Source of the DNA: Microvirga sp. VF16
GTDB taxonomy: Bacteria; Pseudomonadota; Alphaproteobacteria; Rhizobiales; Beijerinckiaceae
NCBI RefSeq assembly: GCF_016864375.1
Contig: NZ_CP069354.1
Span: 1,674,001 to 1,738,000, forward strand
Direction: 5' to 3'
Length of the DNA: 64,000 nucleotides
The notes beneath the pieces were generated by a model. The model saw nothing but the letters and a program-made list of their open reading frames with translations. It searched no databases and had not been told where the DNA came from. Made by a program: the position numbers and the translations under genes. This document shows, piece after piece, positions 47,642-57,280 of this stretch; the first letter of the stretch is position 1; every line of letters begins with the position of its first letter.

Positions 47642-49018
47642 TTAGAGGACGCGTCCTGGATTGAGGATGCCCACCGGATCGAGTGTCTGCTTCATCTTTG
47701 CCATCAAGGCGAGTTCGGGCTCCGTTCGGCTCAATGGGAGATAAGGACGCTTGATGCGTCCGATTCCGTGTTCCGCGGAGATAGATCCACCGAGCTTGGA
47801 GACGAGGTCGTAGACGAGACCCTGAACGCCCTTCTTGATGGTGTCGTTCATGTCGCGGATTGCCACGTTGATGTGAATATTGCTGTCAGCCACGTGTCCG
47901 AAGACGACATATACGGCATCCGGCCATTGTTTCGGCATTTCCTGACGCAGATGGGCGACGGCTGCGGTCATACGGTCCAGGGGTACACTGACATCGAAGC
48001 GGATCTCCTCCGGCAGGAAACGTCCATATTCGTAGGGTGTTTCCCGATAGGCCCAGAACCGGTTCCTATCAGCACGGGACTGAGCGACCACGGCATCCTT
48101 GATAAGGTTCTCCTCGTAAAACTCGCTGAGAAGCAGAGAGAAGGTTTCCGTTCCTTCCGGATCTGCTCCCATATCGGCCTCGATCAGGAGCGTCACATCG
48201 TGCTCCGCGTCGAAAGCAGGTGGAAGGCCACAGATCTGGGTCGCAACCGTCATGAATTCCCGCCACATGGCCTCGAAGACAAGCAGGCGTCCGGGATGAG
48301 CCTGCTGGAACCGGCGCAGGACGACGAGAGCGTCCTCAAAGCTGCTGGCCGCACAAAGAGCTGTCTGCAGCCCCTGGGGTTTGGGGTGCAAGCCGATGAC
48401 GACCTTCGTGATGACGCCGAGCGTTCCTTCGCTGCCGATGAAGAGTTGCGTCCAATCGTATCCGGCATTGTTCTTCAACATCTTGTTGAGTGAGCGAACC
48501 ACGGTGCCATCAGCAAGCACGACTTCGAGGCCAAGGGTATTGCGGCGAGCCATACCGTAGCGCAGCACCTGATTGCCGCCTGCGTTGGTCGCGATGTTGC
48601 CGCCGATCGTGCAGGTTCCGCGGGCACCGAGATCGATTCCGCACAGAAAGCCTGCGTCGTCCGCTGCCTGCTGGATGACTGCGAGTGGGGTTCCTGCGAG
48701 AGCGGTGAGTGTCGCGCTTGCCGCGTCGATCTCTTCAATCCCGTTCATCCGCTCCAGGGATAGCGCAACCTCTCCGGCTTGCGGATGGGCACCACCAGCC
48801 AATCCTGTCAGCCCCCCTTGCGTCACGACAGATTGGCGATGCTCATGACAGATCCTCAACGCCTTTGAGATATCCTCAGTGGTCTGGGGCAGAATCAAGG
48901 CTTGAGGGATTGTCGGCAGGAGTCCGCTGGCATCGGCATGATTGCGGGAGGGAATGTCTGCCCCGATTCGGACCTGAGATCCCAGGGCTGCCACAAGGGC
49001 GTCGATCACGTTGCTCAT
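47642..49018 (-). CDS. FAD-linked D-2-hydroxyacid dehydrogenase (GlcD/DLD family)
   Basis: This 458-residue flavoprotein has an N-terminal FAD-binding type 4 domain (VVTQGGLTGLAGGAHPQAGEVALSL split around residue 65, and GTCTIGGNIATNAGG near 135) and a C-terminal FAD-oxidase domain ending with the SAEHGIGRIKRPY motif. Such enzymes oxidise D-lactate, glycolate, D-2-hydroxyglutarate or aldonic-type hydroxyacids and pass electrons to the respiratory chain. It lies between the SDR remnant and the enolase-superfamily gene, 37 bases downstream of the latter. A sugar-acid derived hydroxyacid is a reasonable substrate. Confidence 0.85.
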   Translation of the reverse strand: MSNVIDALVAALGSQVRIGADIPSRNHADASGLLPTIPQALILPQTTEDISKALRICHEHRQSVVTQGGLTGLAGGAHPQAGEVALSLERMNGIEEIDAASATLTALAGTPLAVIQQAADDAGFLCGIDLGARGTCTIGGNIATNAGGNQVLRYGMARRNTLGLEVVLADGTVVRSLNKMLKNNAGYDWTQLFIGSEGTLGVITKVVIGLHPKPQGLQTALCAASSFEDALVVLRRFQQAHPGRLLVFEAMWREFMTVATQICGLPPAFDAEHDVTLLIEADMGADPEGTETFSLLLSEFYEENLIKDAVVAQSRADRNRFWAYRETPYEYGRFLPEEIRFDVSVPLDRMTAAVAHLRQEMPKQWPDAVYVVFGHVADSNIHINVAIRDMNDTIKKGVQGLVYDLVSKLGGSISAEHGIGRIKRPYLPLSRTEPELALMAKMKQTLDPVGILNPGRVL

Positions 49019-49055
49019 GGTGTTCTAACTTGAACTGTGGGGAGGGCTTGGCTTG

Positions 49056-50255
49056 CTATGGCTCAGTGGTCAGCCTGACGATTGCATCTGGTCTCTTCCA
49101 AAGATCCGGCAGCAACTCCAGTCCGAGACCTGGCTTCATGTTCACCGTGACCTCTCCGCTCGTGACGGTCGGTAGCTCCGTCACGAGTTCGGTGTACCAA
49201 CCCGTGTAAAAGGCCCGGACGCTCTCCTGAATCAAGGCATTCCGTGCATGCAGCGAGAAGTGACACGATGCGGCGTAAACCACGGGGCCTGTGCAGTCGT
49301 GAGGCGCGACAGGGACATGCCAGGCTTCCGCTAGTGCCGCGATCTTACGCGCCTCCGTCAGGCCGCCGCACCAGGACAGATCGAGCATGGCGACACCGGC
49401 AACGCCGGTCTCGAGGTATTCGCGGAAGGCGTGGGTGTAGGAAAGGGTTTCCGAAGCACAGACCCAGGCTTTCGAATGCTGCGCGTACTCCTTGAGGTCG
49501 CCGATATTGTCGAGACGGAAGGGATCCTCGTGCCAGTAGGTGTCGAACTCGGCGAGGGCCGAGGCAAGCTTCTTGGCCATCGGCAGGCTCCACAGGGAGT
49601 GGAACTCGACCATAATGTCCATCTTGTCCCCGACGGCCTTACGGATCTTGGCAAACGGCTCAAGCGCGGTCCGAAGTTCATCGGGCGAGATATCGTATCC
49701 GTGGCTGCGCTCCGCGGCGAGATCGAAGGGCCATATCTTCATGCCCGTGATCCCCTGCTCAAGCAGGGAATGAGCCAGATCGTCCGCGCGGTACAGAAAT
49801 GCATCCAGGTCTTCGTATGCTCCTTCCGTGCCGCCGATGCCCCAATTGGCGACTTTCTGAGCGCGGCTGTCGCGAATATACCTGTAGCCGGCGCAGGTGT
49901 TGTAAACCCGTATCTTGTCCCGCGAGCGGCCTCCCAGCATATCGCAGACGGGTTTGCCGTGAGCTTTACCGAAAAGATCCCATAAGGCGATGTCGATAGC
50001 TGAATTGCCCCGAGTTTCGACGCCTGCGGAACGCCAGCCCAGATAATTCTGAAGATCGCGGTTGATGCCTTCAATCTGAAGAGGATCGCGCCCGATCAGC
50101 TTCGCCGCGACCGTCTCGTGAATATACGCCTCCACGGCAGCAGCGCCCATGAATGTCTCGCCAAGCCCGACAAGTCCTTCATCGGTGTGAAGGCGGATCC
50201 AGACGATGTTTGCAAATTCCTGGAGACGGATTGTTTCCACGCTTGTGATCTTCAT
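49056..50255 (-). CDS. Enolase-superfamily sugar-acid dehydratase (mandelate racemase-like)
   Basis: This 399-residue protein has the capping domain and TIM barrel of the mandelate racemase/muconate lactonising family. Metal-ligand positions show as the Glu residues in IMVEFHSLW, YWHEDPF and CASETLSY, and a catalytic His in VAPHDC. A Lys lies in GITGMKIWPFD on an earlier strand. Such enzymes dehydrate aldonic or aldaric acids. It leads the operon with the FAD dehydrogenase and is divergent from a TRAP transporter, in line with uptake and dehydration of a sugar acid. The exact acid cannot be assigned. Confidence 0.85.
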   Translation of the reverse strand: MKITSVETIRLQEFANIVWIRLHTDEGLVGLGETFMGAAAVEAYIHETVAAKLIGRDPLQIEGINRDLQNYLGWRSAGVETRGNSAIDIALWDLFGKAHGKPVCDMLGGRSRDKIRVYNTCAGYRYIRDSRAQKVANWGIGGTEGAYEDLDAFLYRADDLAHSLLEQGITGMKIWPFDLAAERSHGYDISPDELRTALEPFAKIRKAVGDKMDIMVEFHSLWSLPMAKKLASALAEFDTYWHEDPFRLDNIGDLKEYAQHSKAWVCASETLSYTHAFREYLETGVAGVAMLDLSWCGGLTEARKIAALAEAWHVPVAPHDCTGPVVYAASCHFSLHARNALIQESVRAFYTGWYTELVTELPTVTSGEVTVNMKPGLGLELLPDLWKRPDAIVRLTTEP

Positions 50256-50696
50256 GGGGTCCTCGTTGCGGCTACGCCCTCGTCAGTGAGGGTAGGGGCA
50301 AAACGGAACGATAGTCTGTTCGGTGAGACGCCGTCACTTCACACCGATATCCACGGAAATAGTCAGCCCGAGCAGCTATTCATAAGTCTAATATGAAACA
50401 AAGATGCAATTTGACTGGGGCACAATTTTATCTCGGTTGATCCAAAAGAGACCGTCATAAGCCAGACAATTGGTTCTGTCTTGGATGCAGAATGGTGGCA
50501 CGCAGCCTCGCATAAAGAACGTCGGCTGTCAGACCCTGACGGTTTGAACTTGCATCTTGTCTTTCCGCTGAATTGACACTCCATAAGACTGCGCCTTAGA
50601 TCGGGTAACATGTTTGGTCTTCCCTGGGCTTGAAGAGGCCTTGAGGACGAACAGATTAAACGGCGTCCAACAGGGCCGCCAAAGCAGGGAGAGACA
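50256..50696. promoter_or_regulatory. Divergent gap, dehydratase and TRAP operons
   Basis: The 441 bases must hold both promoters. A small hairpin (CCCTC at 50277-50281 with GAGGG at 50288-50292) lies in the leader of the dehydratase gene. A loose dyad (AGACA at 50464, TGTCT at 50477) might be a regulator site. I see no regulator gene nearby and no coding frame I trust. Confidence 0.4.
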
Positions 50697-51239
50697 GTGA
50701 GCAGGATAATTTCCTTCTTCTTCAGGGGCTTGGAAGGTCTGTTGGTGCTTCTGCTGGCGGGTATGGTTGTCATGGTTTTTGGCAATGTCGTGTTGCGCTA
50801 TCTCTTTGATACCGGGATCGACGTATCCGAGGAACTCTCCCGCTTCTTCTTCGTTTGGCTGACCTTCATCGGTGCCGTCGTGGTGGGGCGCGAAAATGCC
50901 CATCTGGGTGTCGAGACTCTTGTGGCGCGCCTTGGCGACAATGGTCGCAAGGTTTGCATGGTTCTGTCCGACCTGTTCATCATCGGCTGCTGCGTCGTCT
51001 TCTTTTGGGGAACCTGGCAGCAGGCCGAGATCAACGCCACGAATTACGCGCCTATCACCGAAATCTCGATGCTTTGGGTCTACGGAGTAGGATTCTTCAC
51101 GAGCATCGGACTGGGCGTGATGGCCGCTTTGCGGATCCTGCGTGTCGTGACTGGGCGAGTGAGCGAGCATGAACTCAAGGCGTTCGCCGGAGACTACAGC
51201 GATGATGAAGCGCATGCCCTGAGGGAGCGACTCGAGTGA
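50697..51239 (+). CDS. TRAP transporter small permease DctQ (second system)
   Basis: This 180-residue protein has four membrane helices and the DctQ features (LLVLLLAGMVVMVFGNVVLRY, then VSEELSRFFFVWLTFIGAVVV). The start is GTG after AGGGAGAGAC. The stop and the next GTG start overlap by four bases. It begins the second TRAP operon, ordered QMP rather than PQM as in the uronate cluster. Confidence 0.9.
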   Translation: MSRIISFFFRGLEGLLVLLLAGMVVMVFGNVVLRYLFDTGIDVSEELSRFFFVWLTFIGAVVVGRENAHLGVETLVARLGDNGRKVCMVLSDLFIIGCCVVFFWGTWQQAEINATNYAPITEISMLWVYGVGFFTSIGLGVMAALRILRVVTGRVSEHELKAFAGDYSDDEAHALRERLE

Positions 51240-52519
51240 CAATCATTGTCTTTCTCACCTCGCTTCTTGGAGCCATGGCTCTCGGAATGCCGATTGCCTT
51301 TGCTCTGATTGTCTGCGCTCTCGCGCTCATGCTCTGGCTCGGTAATTTCGACAGCCAGATCGTGGCTCAGAACATGATTATCGGGGCCGACAACTTTCAG
51401 CTTTTGGCCGTGCCGTTCTTCCTATTGGCCGGTGAATTGATGAATGTCGGCGGCTTGTCGAAGCGCATCGTCAATTTCGCTCTGGCGTGCCTCGGGCACA
51501 TTCATGGCGGACTGGGATACGTTGCCATCGTCGCGGCACTCATTCTCGCGGCACTGTCAGGTTCTGCTGCGGCGGATACGGCTGCTCTTGCGGCTATCCT
51601 GATTCCCATGATGCGGAATGCCGGATATGACATTCCAAGGTCGGCGGGTCTCATTGCTGCGGGCGGCATCATCGCTCCGGTGATACCGCCGTCGATCGGC
51701 TTCATCGTCTTCGGCGTTGCCGCCAATGTGTCGATCTCCCAGCTCTTCCTGGCAGGTGTTGCCCCTGGACTGATGATGGGACTGTCGCTTGTCGTTGCGT
51801 GGGCCATCGTCAGCAGAAGAGACAAGATGCAGACAGCGCCCCGGGCCACCATGCGCGAGCGCGGCAAAGCCTTCATCGATGGGTTTTATGCTCTCCTCAT
51901 GCCCGTGATGATCCTGGGCGGCATCAAATGGGGTATCGTGACGCCGACCGAGGCTGCAGTTCTTGCTGCCGTCTATGCGCTCATCATCGGCATGTTCGTC
52001 TATCGCGAACTGAAGCCGTCGATGCTGTATGGCGTGTTCCTCACGGCGGCGAAGACGACGGCTGTGGTGATGTTCCTTGTCGCCGCCGCACTTGTCTCCG
52101 CCTGGCTTATCACGCAGGCGAACATACCGGGCGAAATCAGCGGGCTCATCGAGCCTCTGATGGGGAACAAGACCCTGCTCATGTTCGCTCTGATGTTCCT
52201 TGTCGTTATCGTCGGAACTGCGCTGGATTTCTCACCGACCGTGCTGATCCTGACGCCCGTTCTCATGCCGATCGTCAAACAGGCAGGTATCGATCCCGTC
52301 TATTTCGGTGTGCTGTTCATCATCAACAATGCCATCGGCCTGATCACGCCTCCGGTGGGAATCGTGCTCAATGTCGTAAGCGGTGTCGCCCGCGTGCCAA
52401 TGGGAGCCGTTATCCGCGGCGTGAACCCATTCCTGATCGCCCAACTTATCGTGCTCATTCTGCTCATCATCTTCCCCGATCTGGTTATGGTGCCCTTCTC
52501 CTGGTTGAGAGGGCGATGA
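51236..52519 (+). CDS. TRAP transporter large permease DctM (second system)
   Basis: This 427-residue membrane protein has about twelve helices and the conserved AALSGSAAADTAALAAILIP near residue 105 and NNAIGLITPPVGIVLNVV near 365. It starts at a GTG overlapping the DctQ stop. The binding-protein gene follows after 35 bases. Confidence 0.92.
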   Translation: MTIIVFLTSLLGAMALGMPIAFALIVCALALMLWLGNFDSQIVAQNMIIGADNFQLLAVPFFLLAGELMNVGGLSKRIVNFALACLGHIHGGLGYVAIVAALILAALSGSAAADTAALAAILIPMMRNAGYDIPRSAGLIAAGGIIAPVIPPSIGFIVFGVAANVSISQLFLAGVAPGLMMGLSLVVAWAIVSRRDKMQTAPRATMRERGKAFIDGFYALLMPVMILGGIKWGIVTPTEAAVLAAVYALIIGMFVYRELKPSMLYGVFLTAAKTTAVVMFLVAAALVSAWLITQANIPGEISGLIEPLMGNKTLLMFALMFLVVIVGTALDFSPTVLILTPVLMPIVKQAGIDPVYFGVLFIINNAIGLITPPVGIVLNVVSGVARVPMGAVIRGVNPFLIAQLIVLILLIIFPDLVMVPFSWLRGR

Positions 52520-52554
52520 GCCGGCTGAAAAACTAAAAGAGAGAGGAAACAATC

Positions 52555-53565
52555 ATGAACGCTTTCAAATTCGCTCTTGCTGCTGGTGTCGCAGCAACCG
52601 TTATGGCCGCTGTTCCGGCCTATGCCCAGTTCACGGAGCGCAACATCCGCTTGTCCAATGGCGTGAACGAGGATCACCCGAACGGCAAGGGCGTCGAGAA
52701 GTTCCGGGCCTGCCTCGCCGATAAGTCCGGAGGCAAGCTGAAGGTGCAGGGCTTCTGGGGCAACGCCCTGGGTGGAGACCTTCAAGCCACGCAGGCTCTT
52801 CGTTCCGGCACCCAGGAGATGGTCGTCACTTCGAGCTCGCCGCTCATTGGCATTCTGCCGGATCTCGGCGTATTCGATCTTCCGTTCCTGTTCGCCAATG
52901 AGAAGGAAGCCGATACCGTTCTCGACGGTGCCTTCGGCAAGTACGTCGACGGCAAGCTCGAAACGGTAGGCCTCGTCAATCTGGCATACTGGGAGAACGG
53001 CTTCCGGAATCTTACGAATTCGCGCCGGCCGGTCGAGAAGTGGGAAGACTTCAAGGGCCTGAAGGTCCGCGTCATGCAGAACAACGTGTTCCTCGACACG
53101 TTCAAGAACATGGGTGCCAACGCCGTGCCGATGGCGTTCGGCGAGGTGTTTACGGCCCTTGAGACCAAGGCCATCGACGGCCAGGAAAATCCGTTCGTGA
53201 CCATCGATACCTCCAAATTCTATGAGGTGCAAAAATACCTTTCCGTGACCCGTCACGCCTATACCCCGTTCCTCGTTCTCTATTCCAAGAAGCTGTGGGA
53301 CGGGCTGTCGAAGGATGAGCAGGCGGCTCTGCGGGACTGCGCCGTTGTCGCTCGTGACGAGCAGCGCAAGGTTTCACGCGAGCTCTCGCAGGCCTCTCTC
53401 AACAAGATCAAAGGAGAGGGCATTGTCGTCAACGAGCTCAACGCTCAGGAAGCCAACCGCATGCGGGAGCAGGCCAAGTCGGTCTGGGAGAAGCATTCCG
53501 CGACCATTGGCCCGGAGACGGTGAAGTTGATGCAGGCGGAACTGGACAAGGTTCGCCCGAAGTAA
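52555..53565 (+). CDS. TRAP transporter substrate-binding protein DctP (second system)
   Basis: This 336-residue protein has a signal peptide cleaved after AYA (about residue 24). The carboxylate-binding Arg lies in FKGLKVRVMQNN and the family motif AIDGQENPFVTI follows. The start has GAGAGGAAA upstream. Its neighbours, a dehydratase, an FAD dehydrogenase and a DenD-like dehydrogenase, suggest an aldonic acid cargo. Confidence 0.9.
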   Translation: MNAFKFALAAGVAATVMAAVPAYAQFTERNIRLSNGVNEDHPNGKGVEKFRACLADKSGGKLKVQGFWGNALGGDLQATQALRSGTQEMVVTSSSPLIGILPDLGVFDLPFLFANEKEADTVLDGAFGKYVDGKLETVGLVNLAYWENGFRNLTNSRRPVEKWEDFKGLKVRVMQNNVFLDTFKNMGANAVPMAFGEVFTALETKAIDGQENPFVTIDTSKFYEVQKYLSVTRHAYTPFLVLYSKKLWDGLSKDEQAALRDCAVVARDEQRKVSRELSQASLNKIKGEGIVVNELNAQEANRMREQAKSVWEKHSATIGPETVKLMQAELDKVRPK

Positions 53566-53582
53566 GCTTTGGATTTCGCCAG

Positions 53583-53626
53583 GAACCGCGCGGCTCGTGA
53601 AGCTATGCTCGCGATCGGCGCGGTTC
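53583..53626 (+). terminator. Possible hairpin after the TRAP binding-protein gene
   Basis: GAACCGCGC at 53583-53591 pairs with 53618-53626 around a 26-base loop. A short CCCTTT follows. It lies 18 bases after the stop but the loop is long, so support is modest. Confidence 0.35.
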
Positions 53627-53682
53627 GCCCTTTGATATCCAAGAAGCCTGCAGATACCTGAACGTGGAGAAGGTTTCGATCG

Positions 53683-54663
53683 ATGCAGATCCTCATTCTC
53701 GGAGCGGCCGGGATGGTCGGCCGCAAGCTTACGGAACGACTGGTGAAGGAAGGCCAGTTGGGCGGAAAGGCGATCACGCGCCTTGCTCTGCATGACGTGG
53801 TTGAGCCCCAGCGCCCCGAGGCTTCATTTGCCATCGATACGTTGACCTCCGATTTCTCCATGCCTGGAGAAGCGGAGAAGCTCATTGCAAGACGTCCCGA
53901 TGTCATCTTCCACCTTGCCGCCATCGTTTCCGGTGAGGCCGAGGCGGATTTTGACAAAGGATATCGGATCAATCTCGACGGCACCCGGTTTCTGTTCGAT
54001 GCCATCCGGACCATTGGAGATGGATACAAGCCGCGGATGATCTTCACATCCTCCATTGCTGTTTTTGGAGCTCCATTCCCGGAGGCGATCGGAGATGAAT
54101 TCTTCCTGACGCCGCTCACGAGTTATGGCACGCAGAAGGCGATGGGTGAGCTGCTGCTCGCCGATTACACGCGACGTGGGTTCTTCGACGGTGTGGGAAT
54201 CAGGCTTCCTACGATCTGTGTCCGACCTGGGAAGCCCAATAAGGCGGCGTCGGGCTTCTTCTCGAGCATTATTCGTGAACCGTTGAACGGTCACGAGACG
54301 GTCCTGCCGGTTTCGATGGATGTGCGCCATGCCCATGCCTCGCCACGATCCGCCGTGAATTTCCTTGTTCATGCGGCAACCCTCGACACGTCGAAGATCG
54401 GCCCGAGGCGCAATCTGACGATGCCGAGTGCGTCTGTGACTGTGGGTGAGCAGATCGACGCGCTGCGGCGTATTGCTGGCGATCAGGCGGTTGCCAGAAT
54501 CCGTCATCAGCTCGACCCGGATATCATCCGCTTCGTCGAGGGCTGGCCCCGCCGCTTCGATGCCAGCCGTGCCGAGAGCCTGGGCTTCCGTGCCGAGGAA
54601 AGCTTCGACGAGATCATATCCATCTATATCGAGGATGAGCTTGGTGGCGTCATCCCGAGGTGA
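53683..54663 (+). CDS. denD: D-erythronate dehydrogenase-like NAD-dependent epimerase/dehydratase
   Basis: This 326-residue extended SDR has the cofactor motif GAAGMVGRKL at the N terminus, FHLAAIVSGEAE, and the catalytic Tyr-Lys pair in SYGTQKAMGELLL. The sequence pattern matches DenD, which oxidises D-erythronate to 2-oxo-D-erythronate before phosphorylation by an OtnK/DenK kinase and decarboxylation by OtnC. Those partners are not seen here. It lies 117 bases after the TRAP binding-protein gene and may be part of the same transcript. The symbol is by family resemblance; another C4 or C5 sugar acid is possible. Confidence 0.78.
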   Translation: MQILILGAAGMVGRKLTERLVKEGQLGGKAITRLALHDVVEPQRPEASFAIDTLTSDFSMPGEAEKLIARRPDVIFHLAAIVSGEAEADFDKGYRINLDGTRFLFDAIRTIGDGYKPRMIFTSSIAVFGAPFPEAIGDEFFLTPLTSYGTQKAMGELLLADYTRRGFFDGVGIRLPTICVRPGKPNKAASGFFSSIIREPLNGHETVLPVSMDVRHAHASPRSAVNFLVHAATLDTSKIGPRRNLTMPSASVTVGEQIDALRRIAGDQAVARIRHQLDPDIIRFVEGWPRRFDASRAESLGFRAEESFDEIISIYIEDELGGVIPR

Positions 54664-54711
54664 TGGGGGACACCACGGCGCAATACGGAGGATGTGCCGT
54701 CGACGGAAGTC

Positions 54712-55056
54712 TCAGCCTCTGGGCCGCTCCGAAAAGAATCTCTGCCGAAAAGATGCCCATTGATGGATTGCCCAGAGCGTGAAACGTCCTACGGGCTTCT
54801 GCAGAAAGGGTATGTCATAGGCAATCAACAGCAGGCCCAAGGGAAGCATCCACAATCCGAGGAACGGCAAGATCGAGAAGATCCCGCCAAGGATGAGGAG
54901 AACACCCATTGGAAATCTGACCCACCGCGAGTCCGGGTGGCGAAGGCTGCGAAGGACACGCGCGACCTTGCCCGGCACCTCATGCTCCAGACGCCTGAAT
55001 GCCTGCCTTAGAACCGCTCTTCCACTTTCGTGTCTCATGCTCTTCGCAATATCCAT
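54712..55056 (-). CDS. Small membrane protein, PGPGW-like
   Basis: This 114-residue protein has a basic N-terminal half and one or two hydrophobic stretches (VLLILGGIFSILPFLGLWMLPLGLLLIAYDIPF split by a Pro-rich turn). The pattern resembles PGPGW-type putative transmembrane proteins that are common in alphaproteobacteria. The ATG at 55056 is chosen; a TTG at 55077 and an ATG at 55038 are possible. It is convergent with the DenD gene. No function is known. Confidence 0.6.
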   Translation of the reverse strand: MDIAKSMRHESGRAVLRQAFRRLEHEVPGKVARVLRSLRHPDSRWVRFPMGVLLILGGIFSILPFLGLWMLPLGLLLIAYDIPFLQKPVGRFTLWAIHQWASFRQRFFSERPRG

Positions 55057-55208
55057 GGCCGATAGGAGTTCCGTCAAAGCCTCAAGAGTGGCTGGGAGCT
55101 CCTTCAGGGCAGCCTTTCTGCATCATGGACATTGAACGCGAGCTGAATCGGCATCCTGTCGCCCGGTCTTTACGCCAGGAGAACAGGTTCAGTTTCTCAC
55201 AGGCGGGC

Positions 55209-55508
55209 TTAGAGATTGAGACCCGAAAGCGCGTCGGCGACCGCCTGTGCCCCCTGTTCCCGAACTCGCATGATCCTGAGAGCCCGCTCTTTCTGCTCGA
55301 GGCGATAGAGGTAGGGATCGAACTCGAGCGGTAGGGCAGGGTCGCCGGGATAACGCGGCTTCTCCGCTCGCTCGTAGTAATCTGACCTCAGCATCTGCCC
55401 AAGATGCTCCCGAACCGAGGGTGGAAGCGGCAGAACACTATGGCGTGCCGGTAGCGTCGGAGAGCCTAAGTGGCTCGTTCCCTGATGTTGCGCAACGTTA
55501 TCAAACAT
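55209..55508 (-). CDS. Hypothetical small charged protein
   Basis: This 99-residue frame reads like a real protein: [15 protein letters not shown], a Pro-rich middle ([15 protein letters not shown]) and a charged helix ([18 protein letters not shown]). There is no signal or membrane segment. The segment [11 protein letters not shown] is faintly like the NepR anti-anti-sigma helix, but the rest does not fit and there is no EcfG or PhyR gene nearby. It starts head to head with the globin-coupled chemoreceptor. I do not assign a function. Confidence 0.5.
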   Translation of the reverse strand: MFDNVAQHQGTSHLGSPTLPARHSVLPLPPSVREHLGQMLRSDYYERAEKPRYPGDPALPLEFDPYLYRLEQKERALRIMRVREQGAQAVADALSGLNL

Positions 55509-55660
55509 CGATTTGGCCCCGCAGAACTGCTCAGGTTAACGCGCAGCCGATGACTTGGTTGCAGTCACGATTGGCACAAACTGACGCAGGCAACCCGCGT
55601 CATTTGCGGGACTGTTCGGCAAGCCTGGATCAAGCTTTCCCCATTAGAGCTCCCCAGGAT

Positions 55661-57013
55661 ATGAGGTGGGGAAGAGCTTTGCGAAACGACCCTTTGCTTG
55701 CCGAGCGACTTGAATTCATTGGCATCGATGACGGGACTTGCCGCGATCTTCGCACGATCTGGCAGGAGATATCTCCTGAGCTGCCGAAGATCCTCGAACG
55801 GTTCTACGCGCATATGCACCGGCAGCCGCGCCTTTCCAAATTGATCGGGACGCAGCAGTCCCGGCTCGTTTCGGCCCAGTTGCAGCATTGGAGCAGGCTC
55901 TTCAGCGGTAACTTCGATGCCTCTTATGTTGACGGAATTCGACGCATCGGCCTCATTCACAACAAGATCGGCCTGGAGCCCCGGTGGTATATCGGAGGCT
56001 ATGCCTTCATTCTCAATGAACTGGTGGGTGCTCTTTCGAAGAAGCACCGCTTCAAAGGAGCAATGCTCGCCCGCAAGCTGACGGTGATGAACCAGGCTGT
56101 CATGCTGGACATGGACTTTGCGATTTCCGTGTATGAGGAGGCCTTCGTCCAGGATCGCCAGAAAAAAGGTGAGCTCCTGTCACAGGCTGTCGTCGCCTTC
56201 TCCGATGCCGTTCAAGAGAGCCTGCAGATTTCAGGGCAGGCGAGCGGCGCCTTGTCGGACAGTGCGACGGCCCTCGATGAGGCAACCGGAAGCGCCAGTA
56301 ATCTTGCCATTCAGGTCACGGCGGCTGCCGAACAGACAGCCTTGAACATGCAGTCCGGAGCGGCCGCGGCGGAACAGTTGGCATCGTCTGTTCGAGAGAT
56401 CGGGCAGCAGGCCAGCCGTTCGGCCGATGTCGCGCGGCATGCCTTGGAGAACTCTCAGCGCACCAAGGAATCTGTCACCGGACTGGCTGAGCAGGCCAAG
56501 CAGATCGGAGACGTGGTTGATCTGATCGAGCGGATTGCGGCTCAAACCAATCTGCTTGCGCTGAATGCGACGATCGAAGCAGCCCGTGCTGGAGAGATGG
56601 GTAAGGGCTTTGCCGTCGTGGCGCAGGAAGTCAAAACCCTCGCCAACCAAACCGCCAAGGCAACAACAGAGATCGGTTCCCGTATCGGCGCGATCCAGGA
56701 GGCTACGCAGCGAAGCGTGTCCGATATCGACAATATCGGTCGTATCATGGAGGAAATGAGCGGTATTGCCACGGCAATTGCCGCTGCCGTCGAAGAGCAG
56801 GCTGCGGTGACATCGGAGATCGCCGTGAACGTCAACCAGACCAATGATCATACCCATGCCGTGGTCCGGAGCATCGAGGCCCTGACCGGATCGACAGCCT
56901 CTGCAGCAACCGCGGCGCAGAGCGTCTCAAGCGCCAAGCATACCTTGGACCAACAGCTTCAGCGCCTGAGACAGGACATCGACCAATTCCTCGCGACCGC
57001 AAGAGCCGCCTAA
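55661..57013 (+). CDS. Globin-coupled methyl-accepting chemotaxis protein (HemAT-like)
   Basis: This protein of about 450 residues has an N-terminal sensor globin and a C-terminal chemoreceptor signalling domain, and no membrane helix. The proximal haem His is H100 in [18 protein letters not shown], which is the standard globin-coupled-sensor pattern. The tip of the signalling hairpin is [20 protein letters not shown]. It likely senses oxygen and signals to CheA in the cytoplasm (aerotaxis). The frame is open upstream to 55421 and overlaps the divergent small gene; I chose 55661 because the globin begins a few residues later, and the ATG at 55550 remains possible. Confidence 0.88.
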   Translation: MRWGRALRNDPLLAERLEFIGIDDGTCRDLRTIWQEISPELPKILERFYAHMHRQPRLSKLIGTQQSRLVSAQLQHWSRLFSGNFDASYVDGIRRIGLIHNKIGLEPRWYIGGYAFILNELVGALSKKHRFKGAMLARKLTVMNQAVMLDMDFAISVYEEAFVQDRQKKGELLSQAVVAFSDAVQESLQISGQASGALSDSATALDEATGSASNLAIQVTAAAEQTALNMQSGAAAAEQLASSVREIGQQASRSADVARHALENSQRTKESVTGLAEQAKQIGDVVDLIERIAAQTNLLALNATIEAARAGEMGKGFAVVAQEVKTLANQTAKATTEIGSRIGAIQEATQRSVSDIDNIGRIMEEMSGIATAIAAAVEEQAAVTSEIAVNVNQTNDHTHAVVRSIEALTGSTASAATAAQSVSSAKHTLDQQLQRLRQDIDQFLATARAA

Positions 57014-57025
57014 GCTGAACGTGCG

Positions 57026-57055
57026 GGGAAAGCCTGAACACTGTCGGCCTTTCCC
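57026..57055 (+). terminator. Possible hairpin after the chemoreceptor gene
   Basis: GGGAAAGCC at 57026-57034 pairs with 57046-57055 with one bulged base, 13 bases after the stop. No T-run follows. Confidence 0.4.
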
Positions 57056-57280
57056 AGGCTCGTCTTGAACAGTCTAAACTAATGGAGAGAAACTGATCTG
57101 GGCGGTGATTGATTGACTTGTCGTATCTGATCCCGCGAGGTCGGCTGAAGTCAGTTTTTGCCGCTGAACCGTGTCTTTTTGGGTACAGACACGATCCCGC
57201 AAATCAGACACCTTACAGATAGCTGTCGCCGGAACTGTTTCTGGTACAGCCACAAGGCGGGTTCTGTGTGGGGGACACAG

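Noticed and set aside
47510..48493. A 327-codon plus-strand frame across the FAD dehydrogenase
   Set aside because: The minus-strand product has FAD-binding motifs and a good length; the plus-strand frame has none.
55209..55508. Small charged protein as a NepR anti-sigma factor
   Set aside because: Only the [11 protein letters not shown] helix is vaguely similar, and there is no PhyR or EcfG gene beside it.
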